The notes under the pieces are model-generated. The model did no database searches, was not told where the DNA came from, and was given only the letters and a program-made list of their open reading frames with translations. A stretch of 64,000 bases of DNA from Deltaproteobacteria bacterium (GTDB lineage: Bacteria; Desulfobacterota; SM23-61). The translations under genes and the position numbers were made by a program. The stretch covers positions 16,068-80,067 of the forward strand of contig VGSF01000009.1 of the NCBI GenBank assembly GCA_016875165.1. The letters are read 5' to 3'. Of this stretch, positions 31,101-41,100 are shown piece after piece. Positions within the stretch are counted from its first letter, which is position 1. Each line of letters opens with the position of its first letter.

Positions 31101-32435
31101 TTAATCTATAAAAGAGGCGAAATAGGTAACGGCGCCCGGAAACAGGATGCAGAGAAATAATCCAACCAGCATGAGGGCGATAAAAGGGACAACGCCCTTG
31201 TAAACATCCGCGGTAGTAACGCCTGGAGGAGCGACCCCTTTCAGATAGAAAAGGGCATAGCCAAAGGGAGGGGTCAAAAAGGAGTTCTGTAAATTGACGG
31301 CTAATAATACGACAAACCAGAGTTGATCGAAACCCAGTTTCTCGGCAATCGGCAGAAAGACAGGGAAAGTAATATAGATAATGCCGATCCAATCAATCAG
31401 CGCCCCCAGGAAAAAAACAATTAACATCATGATGGCCAAGATAAGCCACTTGTTCCCCATCCCCAGGGTGAAGATAAGGTCGGTCAGCACCTGGCCGCCC
31501 CCCACGCCCATAAATACGCCGGTAAAACAGGAAGCGCCGACAAGGACCATCATTACCATGGAAACGGTCCTGCCGGTGGAGAGGACAGTATCCTTGAACA
31601 TTTTCCAGCTAAAACGCCGGTATCCAATGGCCATTAGAAGGGCGACGAAAGCACCCACTCCGGAGGCTTCAGTAGGAGTAGCAATACCGGAAAAAATAGT
31701 TCCCAATACGCCGATGATCAGCAAAACCGGGGGTACAAGAGAGATGGCGGCCATGGATAATCTTTTCTTCACCGGCACAGCGGCTCTCTCTTCCATGGAT
31801 AAGGGCGGCCCCAGCTCGGGCCTGCGACCGCATACGAAAGCGATGTAGCCGATGTATAAGCAAGAAAGGATGACCCCCGGGACAATGCCTCCGAGAAACA
31901 GTTTGCCGACCGACAACCCGGTCTGATCGGCCATCAAAACCAGCATGATGCTGGGAGGGATGAGGATGCCGAGGGTTCCTCCGGCACAGATCGTTCCACA
32001 AGTTAAACTTTTATCATAGCCGTACTTAAGCATCATGGGCATGGCCAAAAGGGCCATGGTAACCACCGAGGCCCCGACAACTCCGGTGCAGGCCGCAAAC
32101 ACCGTACACACCACCACAACGGCCATGGCCACGCCACCCCTTATGGGACCCAAAAGATAGCGCAGGGATTCGAACAACCCATCGGCCACCCCCGATCTCT
32201 CTAAAAGGTTAGCCATAAAAATAAACATGGGGATTGCTGCCAGAATTAGATTATCCATCAGGCCGACGATGCGGTTGGCAAACATGGAGAAAGCAGAAAA
32301 TCCCCAGCCCAATAGGCCAAAGATTACCGCCAGCCCCCCCAGGATAAAGGCCAGCGGGTGCCCCATGAAAAGCCCGACCAGGACACCGGCAAACATCAAA
32401 AAGGTAAGCAGTTCGGGACTGAATTCTGGCATCAA
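31101..32435 (-). CDS. TRAP transporter large permease (DctM)
   Basis: LLTFLMFAGVLVGLFMGHPLAFILGGLAVIFGLLG; TPTEASGVGAFVALLMAIGYRR. Confidence 0.92.
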   Translation of the reverse strand: MMPEFSPELLTFLMFAGVLVGLFMGHPLAFILGGLAVIFGLLGWGFSAFSMFANRIVGLMDNLILAAIPMFIFMANLLERSGVADGLFESLRYLLGPIRGGVAMAVVVVCTVFAACTGVVGASVVTMALLAMPMMLKYGYDKSLTCGTICAGGTLGILIPPSIMLVLMADQTGLSVGKLFLGGIVPGVILSCLYIGYIAFVCGRRPELGPPLSMEERAAVPVKKRLSMAAISLVPPVLLIIGVLGTIFSGIATPTEASGVGAFVALLMAIGYRRFSWKMFKDTVLSTGRTVSMVMMVLVGASCFTGVFMGVGGGQVLTDLIFTLGMGNKWLILAIMMLIVFFLGALIDWIGIIYITFPVFLPIAEKLGFDQLWFVVLLAVNLQNSFLTPPFGYALFYLKGVAPPGVTTADVYKGVVPFIALMLVGLFLCILFPGAVTYFASFID

Positions 32436-33037
32436 AGCTCCCTTCCCTTAGTTAAAAAGAACAGCCTGCGGTAAAAGATGGAAAACCCCTGGAGCAGCAG
32501 AAGCAGAGCAGCTATCGGGGTTACTGTTTTCATCCCCGGCAACACTAAGGGGAGCCTGGCAGTCAGGGTCTTTTCCCCGGTTGCCCAAGAGGCAACGGCA
32601 TTGTCAAAGCCTACATAAAGAAGAATAATGACAAAGGGGAAGAAGAAAAACAGGTAGGTGACCAGATCCAAAACCGCTTGCTTTTTGGGAGAAAAACGAA
32701 TGTAAATGATGTCAATGGCCACATGGCCTTTGTGGAGAAGGGTGTAAGCGGCTAAAATCATGAAGTGAAAGCCATAAAAAAAAGTGATAATTTCATAGGT
32801 CCACACATGAGGGGAGCCAAAAACCCTCCTGGTGATAACCTCATATACGATTATCCCCACAACAACGACCAGGGCCCACACTGCAAACCGCCCTGTCCAT
32901 TCGCTGATAGTATCAATAATATTTATTAGGGTTCGAATGGCCAATCCTCCTTTTTCAGCCCCAAGGCCCCATCTCTCTCCCGAGACTGTGTCGTAATTAG
33001 CCATTCGCCCTTCGACACGCTCAGGACGAATGGCCAA
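32432..33037 (-). CDS. TRAP transporter small permease (DctQ)
   Basis: VVVVGIIVYEVITRRVFGSPHVWTYEI..; overlaps dctM start; true start may be internal. Confidence 0.88.
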   Translation of the reverse strand: MAIRPERVEGRMANYDTVSGERWGLGAEKGGLAIRTLINIIDTISEWTGRFAVWALVVVVGIIVYEVITRRVFGSPHVWTYEIITFFYGFHFMILAAYTLLHKGHVAIDIIYIRFSPKKQAVLDLVTYLFFFFPFVIILLYVGFDNAVASWATGEKTLTARLPLVLPGMKTVTPIAALLLLLQGFSIFYRRLFFLTKGREL

Positions 33038-33149
33038 CTGAAATTTTTAACATGTCGTATTCCGTTCGTGGTGAGGTTCTCGAACCATGAACGGAAATAC
33101 AACACACTCTCTCCCCGGAGAAAGAAAGGGCCTAAAGGGGGAAAGCATA

Positions 33150-34232
33150 TCAATCAATCTTAGGATAAACCGTTGGGTTGCGCCCGAAAGCCCATTCTCC
33201 CTGCCAGTCGCGCACCGGGGCATACCCCTTGAAGTAAGCCATCATGGACCTGAGGATTTTCTTATACTCTGGATTCTTGGCCGCCTCCATTTCCATGAAT
33301 TTAACGGAAAATGCTTCCAGCTTGGCCAGATCTTCCTTGCTTAGCTTGGTGATGGTGGTGCCTTTCTTGATGAAGTTTTCTGTTCCGCCGATATCCAGCC
33401 AGTTCCAGTGCCCGTTGCTCCAGAGAACCGTAGCCTTGCCGGCCTCTTCCATAAGAACCTGCACATCCGGAGGCAATTTCTTCCAGGCATCCATATTGAT
33501 CATGATCCCGAGCAGCGAAGAAGGCTGGAACCAGCAGGGAACGCTCCAGAACTTGGTAACTTCCTGAAACTTCATTCCCCAGTCGCAGCTCACGTTGGAA
33601 AACTCCGCGCCATCGATCGTCCCCAATTTGAGGGCCATGTAAATTTCCCCGCCGGGGATCTTAACCGGCTTGGCCCCGAGTTGTTCAAGGATCCACATGG
33701 TCTGGGCGAGGGGGGTTCTTAAGGTCATGCCCTTATAATCGGCAAGGGAGCGGATTGGTTTATTGGTGCGGAACCCTGATTCCGACGGGGTCATTCCCGT
33801 GGGAATGTAATGGATATTGTATTTGGCAAAGAGCTCGCGCATCAAGGCCAGACCGCCGCCATGATAAACCCAGGTGAAGTAATCGCCCGGGGTCATCCAG
33901 AAATTGACCGAGCCAAGCAAGTCAAAGGCGGAGTTCTTTCCGGACCAGTAGCTGGGCCATTCAAAACCGGCTTCCAGGGCCCCCTTGGAAACAGCATCAA
34001 ACAGTTCAAAAGCCGGCACAATTTCACCAGCCGGGTGGTGAGACATGGTCATCCGCCCGCCGCTCATGTCGTTGACGATCTTTACGAAATAGCGGTCACT
34101 ATCGATTAAATTGATGGCCGGGGTCCAGGTGCTTCCCGCGCGCCATCTGAATTTGGCCTGGGCGAAGGCCGTGGTCGTCAAGGCCAGAGCCAGGACAAAA
34201 ACGAGAATAAAAACTAAAGATTTCCTTTTCAT
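33150..34232 (-). CDS. TRAP transporter solute-binding protein (DctP)
   Basis: Signal peptide; FRWRAGSTWTPAINLIDSDRYFVKIVNDMSGGRM; LRTPLAQTMWILEQLGAKPVKIPGGEIYMALKLGTIDGAEF. Confidence 0.92.
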   Translation of the reverse strand: MKRKSLVFILVFVLALALTTTAFAQAKFRWRAGSTWTPAINLIDSDRYFVKIVNDMSGGRMTMSHHPAGEIVPAFELFDAVSKGALEAGFEWPSYWSGKNSAFDLLGSVNFWMTPGDYFTWVYHGGGLALMRELFAKYNIHYIPTGMTPSESGFRTNKPIRSLADYKGMTLRTPLAQTMWILEQLGAKPVKIPGGEIYMALKLGTIDGAEFSNVSCDWGMKFQEVTKFWSVPCWFQPSSLLGIMINMDAWKKLPPDVQVLMEEAGKATVLWSNGHWNWLDIGGTENFIKKGTTITKLSKEDLAKLEAFSVKFMEMEAAKNPEYKKILRSMMAYFKGYAPVRDWQGEWAFGRNPTVYPKID

Positions 34233-34516
34233 AAATTCTCCTTCCCTTTAGAAAAACTTTTGGTTAATGGGTAAATCATTTTTTCCAAAGTAAATTCCTC
34301 CTGGCCATATTAGGCTTGAATATATCACCCCCTTTCCTCTTTAATTTTTTAAACCCTTTTACCACACCACTGGAGCCATGTCAACAGAAATAACCTGCGA
34401 ATCCCAAATTCGGCGTAGCCAGAACCAGAGGGTAACGATTGGAAATCAGAAATCCTGATATTGAAATCCAAAACAAGGCCAAAACACAAATCTCAAAAAC
34501 CCCAAACAGCCAAAGT

Positions 34517-34674
34517 TGATGATCTCGTAAAAAGTCGTAATTTGTGCTCTTTCGTCATTCCGGCCCCGATTTTCATCGGGATAAACTCCAGCCGGAATCC
34601 AGTCTTTTCAATATGTTCCGACATCTCTGGACTCCGGTTTTCACCGGAGTGACGACTTTTTACGAAGTCATCAA
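34517..34674. repeat. Palindromic element, subtype A (tandem with next)
   Basis: TGATGATCTCGTAAAAAGTCG...CGACTTTTTACGAAGTCATCA. Confidence 0.8.
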
Positions 34675-34677
34675 AGT

Positions 34678-34832
34678 TGATGGATTCGTAAAAAGTCCTG
34701 TTCCTGTCATTGCGAGGAGTTCCGCATTGGCGGGACGGCGAAGCAATCTTGTCTTTTCGGGCACTTTTAAAAACGAGATTGCTTCGCTTCCGCTCGCAAT
34801 GACCCTTTCGCGACTTTTTACGAGATCATCAA
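34678..34832. repeat. Palindromic element, subtype B (tandem with previous)
   Basis: TGATGGATTCGTAAAAAGTCC...CGACTTTTTACGAGATCATCA with GCGAGG..CGCTCGCAATGACC core. Confidence 0.8.
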
Positions 34833-35029
34833 AGTTTATTTTTTTGTTTTTGGAAAATTTGAATTTGTTTCGAGTAAGGGCGGCTCTCTGTGGCCGCCCG
34901 TAAAATGGGCAACCACGGGGGGTTGCCCCTACAATTTACGCGACTCGTTTAATTGCGGCTCTGCCGCGCTTTTCGCTTGAACCCTGGAACCCTCGAATCC
35001 CCGCCCCATTTTTTGTATTGTCGGGCATT

Positions 35030-35887
35030 TTAATAAGTTTTGACCATGCCGCCATCGAAAAGCAGATCTCCCCCGATCAAGTATTTTCCCAACCAGGAAA
35101 ACCCGATGGTGAACAAGTTGGCCACCTCAACAGGGGCCATCATTTCCTTGATTTGGGATCTGCCCATCATTACGTTTTTTACGACTTCTTCCTGAGAAAT
35201 CCCCCGCTGTTTGGCCTGGGCGGGGATTTGATTAAGGGCCAATGGTGTTTTTACGAAACCCGTGCTCACGCTGAAGGAGCGAATCATTCCCTCTCCTTCG
35301 GCGGCGATGGATTGGGTTAAGCCGCGAAGGCCGAACTTGGTGATGTTATAAACCGGCTTGTTTTTCGTAACGATATGGCCGTGTACAGAGCTCATGTTTC
35401 CAATGGCGCCGGCGCCATCATCGCTGGCCTTCATATGAGGAAGGCAGAGCTTGGCCAGGAAAAAAGGGGCGCGGAGCATGATTCGCAACATCAAATCGTA
35501 CATCTCCATGGGAAAATCTTCTATGGAGTTTATATGCTGCATTCCGGCAATGTTGGCCAAAAATTTTACTGTCCCAACTTTAGCGGCCTCCCGAACAATC
35601 TTTTCGATCTCTTGATCTTTGGTGAGATCGGCGCGGATGAAGACAACACGGCCGCCAAGTTTCCGGGCAATCTCCACGGTTTCCCGCCCTCGTTCTTCAT
35701 TGACATCCGTTCCGGCCACGGTAAGCCCGTTTGCGGCCAGGGTAATGGCCGTGGCCCTGCCCACTCCGCTGGCTGCCCCGGTTACGATGGCCACATTCGC
35801 GGGTTGAAAAGATTTGTCTTTAACGACAAGGATATCATCTTGCCGGATCACCGGCTCTTTTAAGTCAAAAAGTTGTTCTTTTTCCAT
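35030..35887 (-). CDS. Short-chain dehydrogenase/reductase
   Basis: VAIVTGAASGVGRATAITLAANG; NIAGMQ; YNITK active site. Confidence 0.9.
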   Translation of the reverse strand: MEKEQLFDLKEPVIRQDDILVVKDKSFQPANVAIVTGAASGVGRATAITLAANGLTVAGTDVNEERGRETVEIARKLGGRVVFIRADLTKDQEIEKIVREAAKVGTVKFLANIAGMQHINSIEDFPMEMYDLMLRIMLRAPFFLAKLCLPHMKASDDGAGAIGNMSSVHGHIVTKNKPVYNITKFGLRGLTQSIAAEGEGMIRSFSVSTGFVKTPLALNQIPAQAKQRGISQEEVVKNVMMGRSQIKEMMAPVEVANLFTIGFSWLGKYLIGGDLLFDGGMVKTY

Positions 35888-37526
35888 TATGAAGCTCCCC
35901 TTTCTTGGCTATATCCATTTTACGCAACTCCCGCCGCATGATTTTTCCCGTGGTGGTCATGGGGAGGTCTTTAACAAACTCGATCTCCCGCGGGTATTCG
36001 TGGGCGGCTAATCTGGTTTTGATAAAACTTTGAATTTCTTCCTTAAGGGCTGCGCTCGGGGTTATTTCTGGTTTTAAAACAATAAAGGCCTTAACGATCT
36101 CTCCCCGGACTTTATCCGGGCTGCCGATGACCGCGGCCATGGTCACGGCCGGATGTTTGATCAGGCAATCTTCGATCTCTGCCGGGCCGATCCTGTAGCC
36201 CGAACTGGTGATCAGGTCATCTTTTCTGCCGACAAACCAGAGGTATCCATCTTCATCCTTCCTGGCCAGATCTCCGGTCAAAGACCAGTCTCCGATAAAT
36301 TTATCTTTGGTCGCTTCCGGATTCCGCCAGTACTCTAAAAACATTACGGGGTCAGGCCGCTGAATGGCTACTTCGCCAACGGTTCCTGGAGGAACCACAT
36401 TCCCCTCTTCATCCACGACCTCTACCCGATGCCCGGGAATCGGTTTCCCCATAGAGCCGCGGCGGACGGCCATTATCTCGCCGCAGTTCCCCACCACTAA
36501 ATTCACTTCGGTCTGGCCGTAGAATTCGTTGATGGTCAAGCCCATCACTTCCTTCCCCCAGTCGAGGAGCTCTTCTCCCAGGGTCTCTCCGCCGCAGGCG
36601 ATCGTGCGCATATTGTAGTCATGGCGCTTCCTGGGCTCTTTGACCTGCCGCATCATCTTCAGGGCGGTGGGAGGCATAAAGGCATTGCGGATGCCGTATT
36701 TGGAGATGAAATAAAAGGCCTGTTCAGGGTCGAATTTTTTGGCCCGGTAAGCGACCACGGGAATCCCGTGATGCCAACTGGGCAGAAGGACGTCGATCAA
36801 TCCCCCGATCCAGGCCCAATCCGCCGGAGTCCAGTAGAGGTCATCATTTTTTGGGAAAAAATTATGGAAGAATTCCACGCCGGGAACATGGCCAAGCAAA
36901 ACTCGGTGGGCATGGAGAGCGCCTTTGGGTGGACCGGTTGTGCCGGAAGTATAGATAATAAGAGCCGGATCATCGGCTTTGGTCTGAACCGGCTCGAAAT
37001 AAGGAGACCCCTTTTCCACCGACTTCCAGAATTCCAAAACCCCTTCCTCAGGTTTTCCTTTAGTCAGGATGACGATTTTTAAATTAGGAAGTTTATCTTT
37101 GATTTGCAAAACCTTCTCCAGGTTGGCCGCATCGGTAATCACCGCCCTGGCCTCGCTGTTGCCCAGCCTGTATTCCAGGGCGTCCGGACCAAAGAGGGTG
37201 AAAAGGGGAATAGCGATGGCGCCGAGTTTGTAGATGGCGATGTGGGAAAGGGCGGTCTCCGGGCATTGGGGAAGGAGGATGCCAACCCGGTCACCTCGCT
37301 CAATTCCATAATCCTTAAGAGCGTTGGCCAGGCGGTTGGAAAGCCCCTTTAGATCCCAGAAAGTGAATTTTTCGGCCCTTCCGTCCTCATCTTCGTAGAT
37401 CAAAGCCAGACGATACCGCTCATCGGCCCACTTATCGCAGACGTCCACGCCGATGTTGTAGTATTCAGGAATGGGCCAGCGGAAACTTTTGTAAACCTCT
37501 TCATAGGTAGTCTTTTTTTCCAGCAT
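35865..37526 (-). CDS. AMP-dependent acyl-CoA synthetase (acetyl/medium-chain acyl-CoA ligase type)
   Basis: IIYTSGTTGPPKGALHAHRV; GWxGD-like WSLTGDLARKDEDGYLWFVGRKDDLITSSGYRIGPAEIE; PMTTTGKIMRRELR. Confidence 0.93.
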   Translation of the reverse strand: MLEKKTTYEEVYKSFRWPIPEYYNIGVDVCDKWADERYRLALIYEDEDGRAEKFTFWDLKGLSNRLANALKDYGIERGDRVGILLPQCPETALSHIAIYKLGAIAIPLFTLFGPDALEYRLGNSEARAVITDAANLEKVLQIKDKLPNLKIVILTKGKPEEGVLEFWKSVEKGSPYFEPVQTKADDPALIIYTSGTTGPPKGALHAHRVLLGHVPGVEFFHNFFPKNDDLYWTPADWAWIGGLIDVLLPSWHHGIPVVAYRAKKFDPEQAFYFISKYGIRNAFMPPTALKMMRQVKEPRKRHDYNMRTIACGGETLGEELLDWGKEVMGLTINEFYGQTEVNLVVGNCGEIMAVRRGSMGKPIPGHRVEVVDEEGNVVPPGTVGEVAIQRPDPVMFLEYWRNPEATKDKFIGDWSLTGDLARKDEDGYLWFVGRKDDLITSSGYRIGPAEIEDCLIKHPAVTMAAVIGSPDKVRGEIVKAFIVLKPEITPSAALKEEIQSFIKTRLAAHEYPREIEFVKDLPMTTTGKIMRRELRKMDIAKKGELHNGKRTTF

Positions 37527-37684
37527 AAGATCCCCCTTTAAGTCCTTTAAAAAAGAGTGAGAATGAATATCTCGCGCGGGGAGTTTGAGTTAATCGCTAT
37601 CATTTTCCTACCTTTTTGTCAATATTTAACGTTTCTTTAATCCAATATATTCTCTATCTCTCACATATAAAGCCCGATGAGAAG

Positions 37685-37841
37685 TGATGATCTCGTAAAA
37701 AGTCTGAAAATGCCCTTTTCCGTCATTCCGGCCCCGATTTTCATTGGGATAAACTCCAGCCGGAATCCAGTATTTTCAAATGCTTATAAATACCCTGGAC
37801 TCCGGTTTTCACCGGAGTGACGACTTTTTACGACATCATCA
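37685..37841. repeat. Palindromic element, subtype A
   Basis: TGATGATCTCGTAAAAAGTCTG...GACTTTTTACGACATCATCA. Confidence 0.8.
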
Positions 37842-37937
37842 TAAGCAGTTGTTTTGATAATTATTGGCAAGACACCATCCATTTTTTAATTGGACGAAAA
37901 AAGGACTTGGGCAGATTGAAATAATAATAAAAAGCCT

Positions 37938-38084
37938 TTAAGTTCATTGTTGTATAGGAATTTGCTTTTTTATCCCCCTCCCCCCATCCCCCTCCCGCCA
38001 GGGGAGGGGTGATACTTGGTGGGCTCTCGAATTCCCTCCCCCTGGATGGGGGAGGGTTAGGGTGGGGGTGTTAATAACTTGAAT
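37938..38084. repeat. G/C-homopolymer-rich repeat copy 2
   Basis: Near-identical to 30710-30843, including TTGTATAGGAATTTGCTTTTTTATCCCCC and GGGTTAGGGTGGGGGTGTTAATAACTTG. Confidence 0.85.
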
Positions 38085-38133
38085 TAATTGCATTTTAATA
38101 TTGCATACTATATATATCATATATCAATTTATA

Positions 38134-38162
38134 TTGACAACAGTATTATTCTGGAATATAAT
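38134..38162 (+). promoter_or_regulatory. Consensus sigma70-type promoter TTGACA-17-TATAAT upstream of XRE-helicase gene
   Basis: TTGACA 38134-38139, 17-nt spacer, TATAAT 38157-38162; ATG of the helicase at 38169. Confidence 0.8.
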
Positions 38163-38168
38163 AAGGCC

Positions 38169-41100
38169 ATGAATAGCGAAAAGATAAAAAGTATACGCTT
38201 AAAGCTCGGTTATTCACAGCAAGAATTCGCCGCCGCTCTTGGGGTATCCTTTGCAACAGTCAATCGTTGGGAAAATGGGAAGGCTAAACCGCAAAAGGAC
38301 CGCATTGGGAGGATGCAAGCACTTTTAAAACAAAATGAGCAAGAAAAAATGCAGCCCGAACCAGCCTTCAAGCAACTTCCACGATTAAACTTCGAAGGCG
38401 ACCCGGAAGCGATAAAGCTCGTGATAGATGCATACCGACTACAGAATGGGCATCTTTTTAATAAGGCTTTTGGCCTTGAGCTTTCTCGGGTTGTTCCCCT
38501 TCCTCATCAGAGAATTGCGGTCTATGAATATCTCCTTTCGCAAAACCCTCTCCGCTTTCTTCTCGCGGACGATGCCGGTGCTGGAAAGACCATTATGGCC
38601 GGTTTGTATATCCGTGAGATGATCAATCGCGGCCGGATATCACGAGTAGGTATTTTCTGCCCCGCAGGCTTAACCTGGAATTGGCGGAGAGAATTGAAGC
38701 ATTTTTTCGATCTCGATTTCCAGGTGCTCCGAAGCTCTGATTTTCAAAAGGGGGATCCATTATTCTCTTCTGACCATGCAGGCTTTATTATCAGTGTGGA
38801 TACGGCATCAACGGATTTTGTGAAAGAGCGATTAATGTCGCCCACAATGCCAGGGTTTGATCTCATTGTTTTCGATGAGGCACATAAACTGGCCTGGGGG
38901 GATCCCAAACGAAGAGACAGTCAGACCCGCCGCTACCGCCTGGCCGAAGCCCTTGGCCCTCGCACCAACCATATGCTTCTGCTGACGGCCACCCCGCACA
39001 TGGGCAAGCCTTTCCCATACTTTGCTCTTTGGCGCCTGCTGGACCCCAATGTATTCACCACTCTTGATGCCCTTCCATCCCTGGAAGCAGAAAAGCGCTC
39101 GAAATATTTTTTGCGTCGTTTAAAAGAGGAGATGGTGGATTATAAAGGACAACCCATCTACATGCCTCGTCTTTGTCAAACGATATCTTTTGAATTGAGC
39201 CCAGGGGAACAAAATTTTTATGAGGAAGCTTCAGCCTATTTGCGCTGGAGCTACGAAACCAGCATGACCCACAATAAAAATGCAGCGGCCATGGTCGTTG
39301 CAGTTTTGCAGCGTCGTCTCGCCAGTTCCACTTACGCCATGCTGGAGTCGCTCAAGCGGATACGGTCACGAATCATAGAGAACGATCTTCCTTCATCTCC
39401 GGCCGATTCCCTTCCTCTTGAAAAAATCATAGAACATTTTGATAGTAGCACTGCGGATGAAGGCGAACCTTCGGAGGACGGCCGGGAAAGCGACGAAAGT
39501 TTTGAAGATCAAGCACTCAATTTGAAAAAGCCGGCCACAAACCAGCAACGCGAGAAGGAATTGGAATCCTTGGAGCGGATCATTGAGCTTGGAGAAAATG
39601 TTCGCGCCACGCTCCAGGAAACGAAGTTTATCAAGTTGAGGGAGCTGATAGAATCAGCCGAATTTCAGAACGAAAAAATATTAATCTTCACCGAGCACCG
39701 GGACACCCTAAATTATTTGCGCCAGAGGTTTGAAGCACTGGGGTATACCGGCCAGATTGCTTCGATCCATGGAGGCATGGATGTTGAAGAGCGGGAACAA
39801 GAGCGGTTATTCTTTATGCCCCCCGAACTTCGCCCATTGGAGAGCGGCAAGAAAATGGATGACCGCAGTGCCCGCATCATGCTCGCCACAGATGCCGCAG
39901 GGGAAGGTATAAACCTGCAATTCGCCTGGCTCATGGTGAACTTCGATATCCCCTGGAACCCGGCCCGACTGGAACAAAGGATGGGGCGGCTGCACCGTTT
40001 CGGCCAGAAACATAGCGAAGTGAGAATCTTTAACCTGGTCGCTGAAAAGACGCGGGAAGGAGATGTGCTGGCCACCCTTCTTTCCAAGCTGGATGAAGCG
40101 AGAAAAGAATTGTGCAGCGACAAAGTTTTTGATGTAATCGGCCAGCAGCTCCAGGAAGTTTCGCTGCGGGATCTGTTGCGCGAAGCGTTATTTGAAACGC
40201 CCCCCTATACCGCCCAAAAAAAACTGGAATCCATCTTTGCCACCCAAAAATTGCGGGCTACGATTGAGGAGCAGAGAAAAACGGCATCAACGTATGGGGA
40301 TGTCGGCCGCCGCCTGGGGGAGCTCAACAATGAGGTCGATGCCGAAAGGTTTAATTGCCTGCTTCCGGCGTTTATTCAGAATTTTCTGGAAAAAGCGGCT
40401 CCCCGGTTGGGAATTCAATTGGAGGGAGACTTAAGCGAGACGGCCCGCTTTTCCGTGATGGGAAATGATGGGAATTGGCTGCGCCTGCTGGCTGATCGTT
40501 TTCCGGAGGGCCTGCCCGAATGCCTGACTGTCCGTCGAGAACCGGATTTACCCGATGTGAATACCGGTCAGTGCGCCTTTTTAAGGCCCGGCGAATTAAT
40601 TTTTGACGCCTTTTGTCAGGAGACGATCCGCCGATTTCAGGAAGATGTAACAAAAGGGGCGGTATTCTGTGACCCTGCGGCAGAAAAGCCGTATTACGCC
40701 GCGGTTTATCTCTGCCAGATTGGAGAGCCCTCCCGGGTTATAAAATCGGGAGCGAACGGCGGTATTTATAAACTTTTGGACCGGAAATTAATCGGCTTAA
40801 AATGGGATGAAACAGGGGATTTAAACCTCTGCCCCCCCAATCATTTGCTGGCGCTCCTGGCGGCTCCACGTTCTCTGATTTGGAAAGCAGGGAATCTCTT
40901 GCTCAACCCGGAAGATCAAGCAGTTAAGGCGGATGTTTATGCTCGCATGGTGGCCGAATCCAGCTATTTGCAGCAGATGCGGACAGCTCTTCAAGCAGAA
41001 ACGCAATCCCGCATGGACGATATCATGCGCGGTCTTGATTTTCGCAGCGGCGAATTGGCCGAGAAGAGAAGCGAGCTATCCCGACGGGTACGGGTGGGTG

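Noticed and set aside
34517-34832. CRISPR-like array (adjacent repeated units)
   Set aside because: Units are ~155 bp palindromic elements with shared ends, not short direct repeats with unique spacers; no cas genes.
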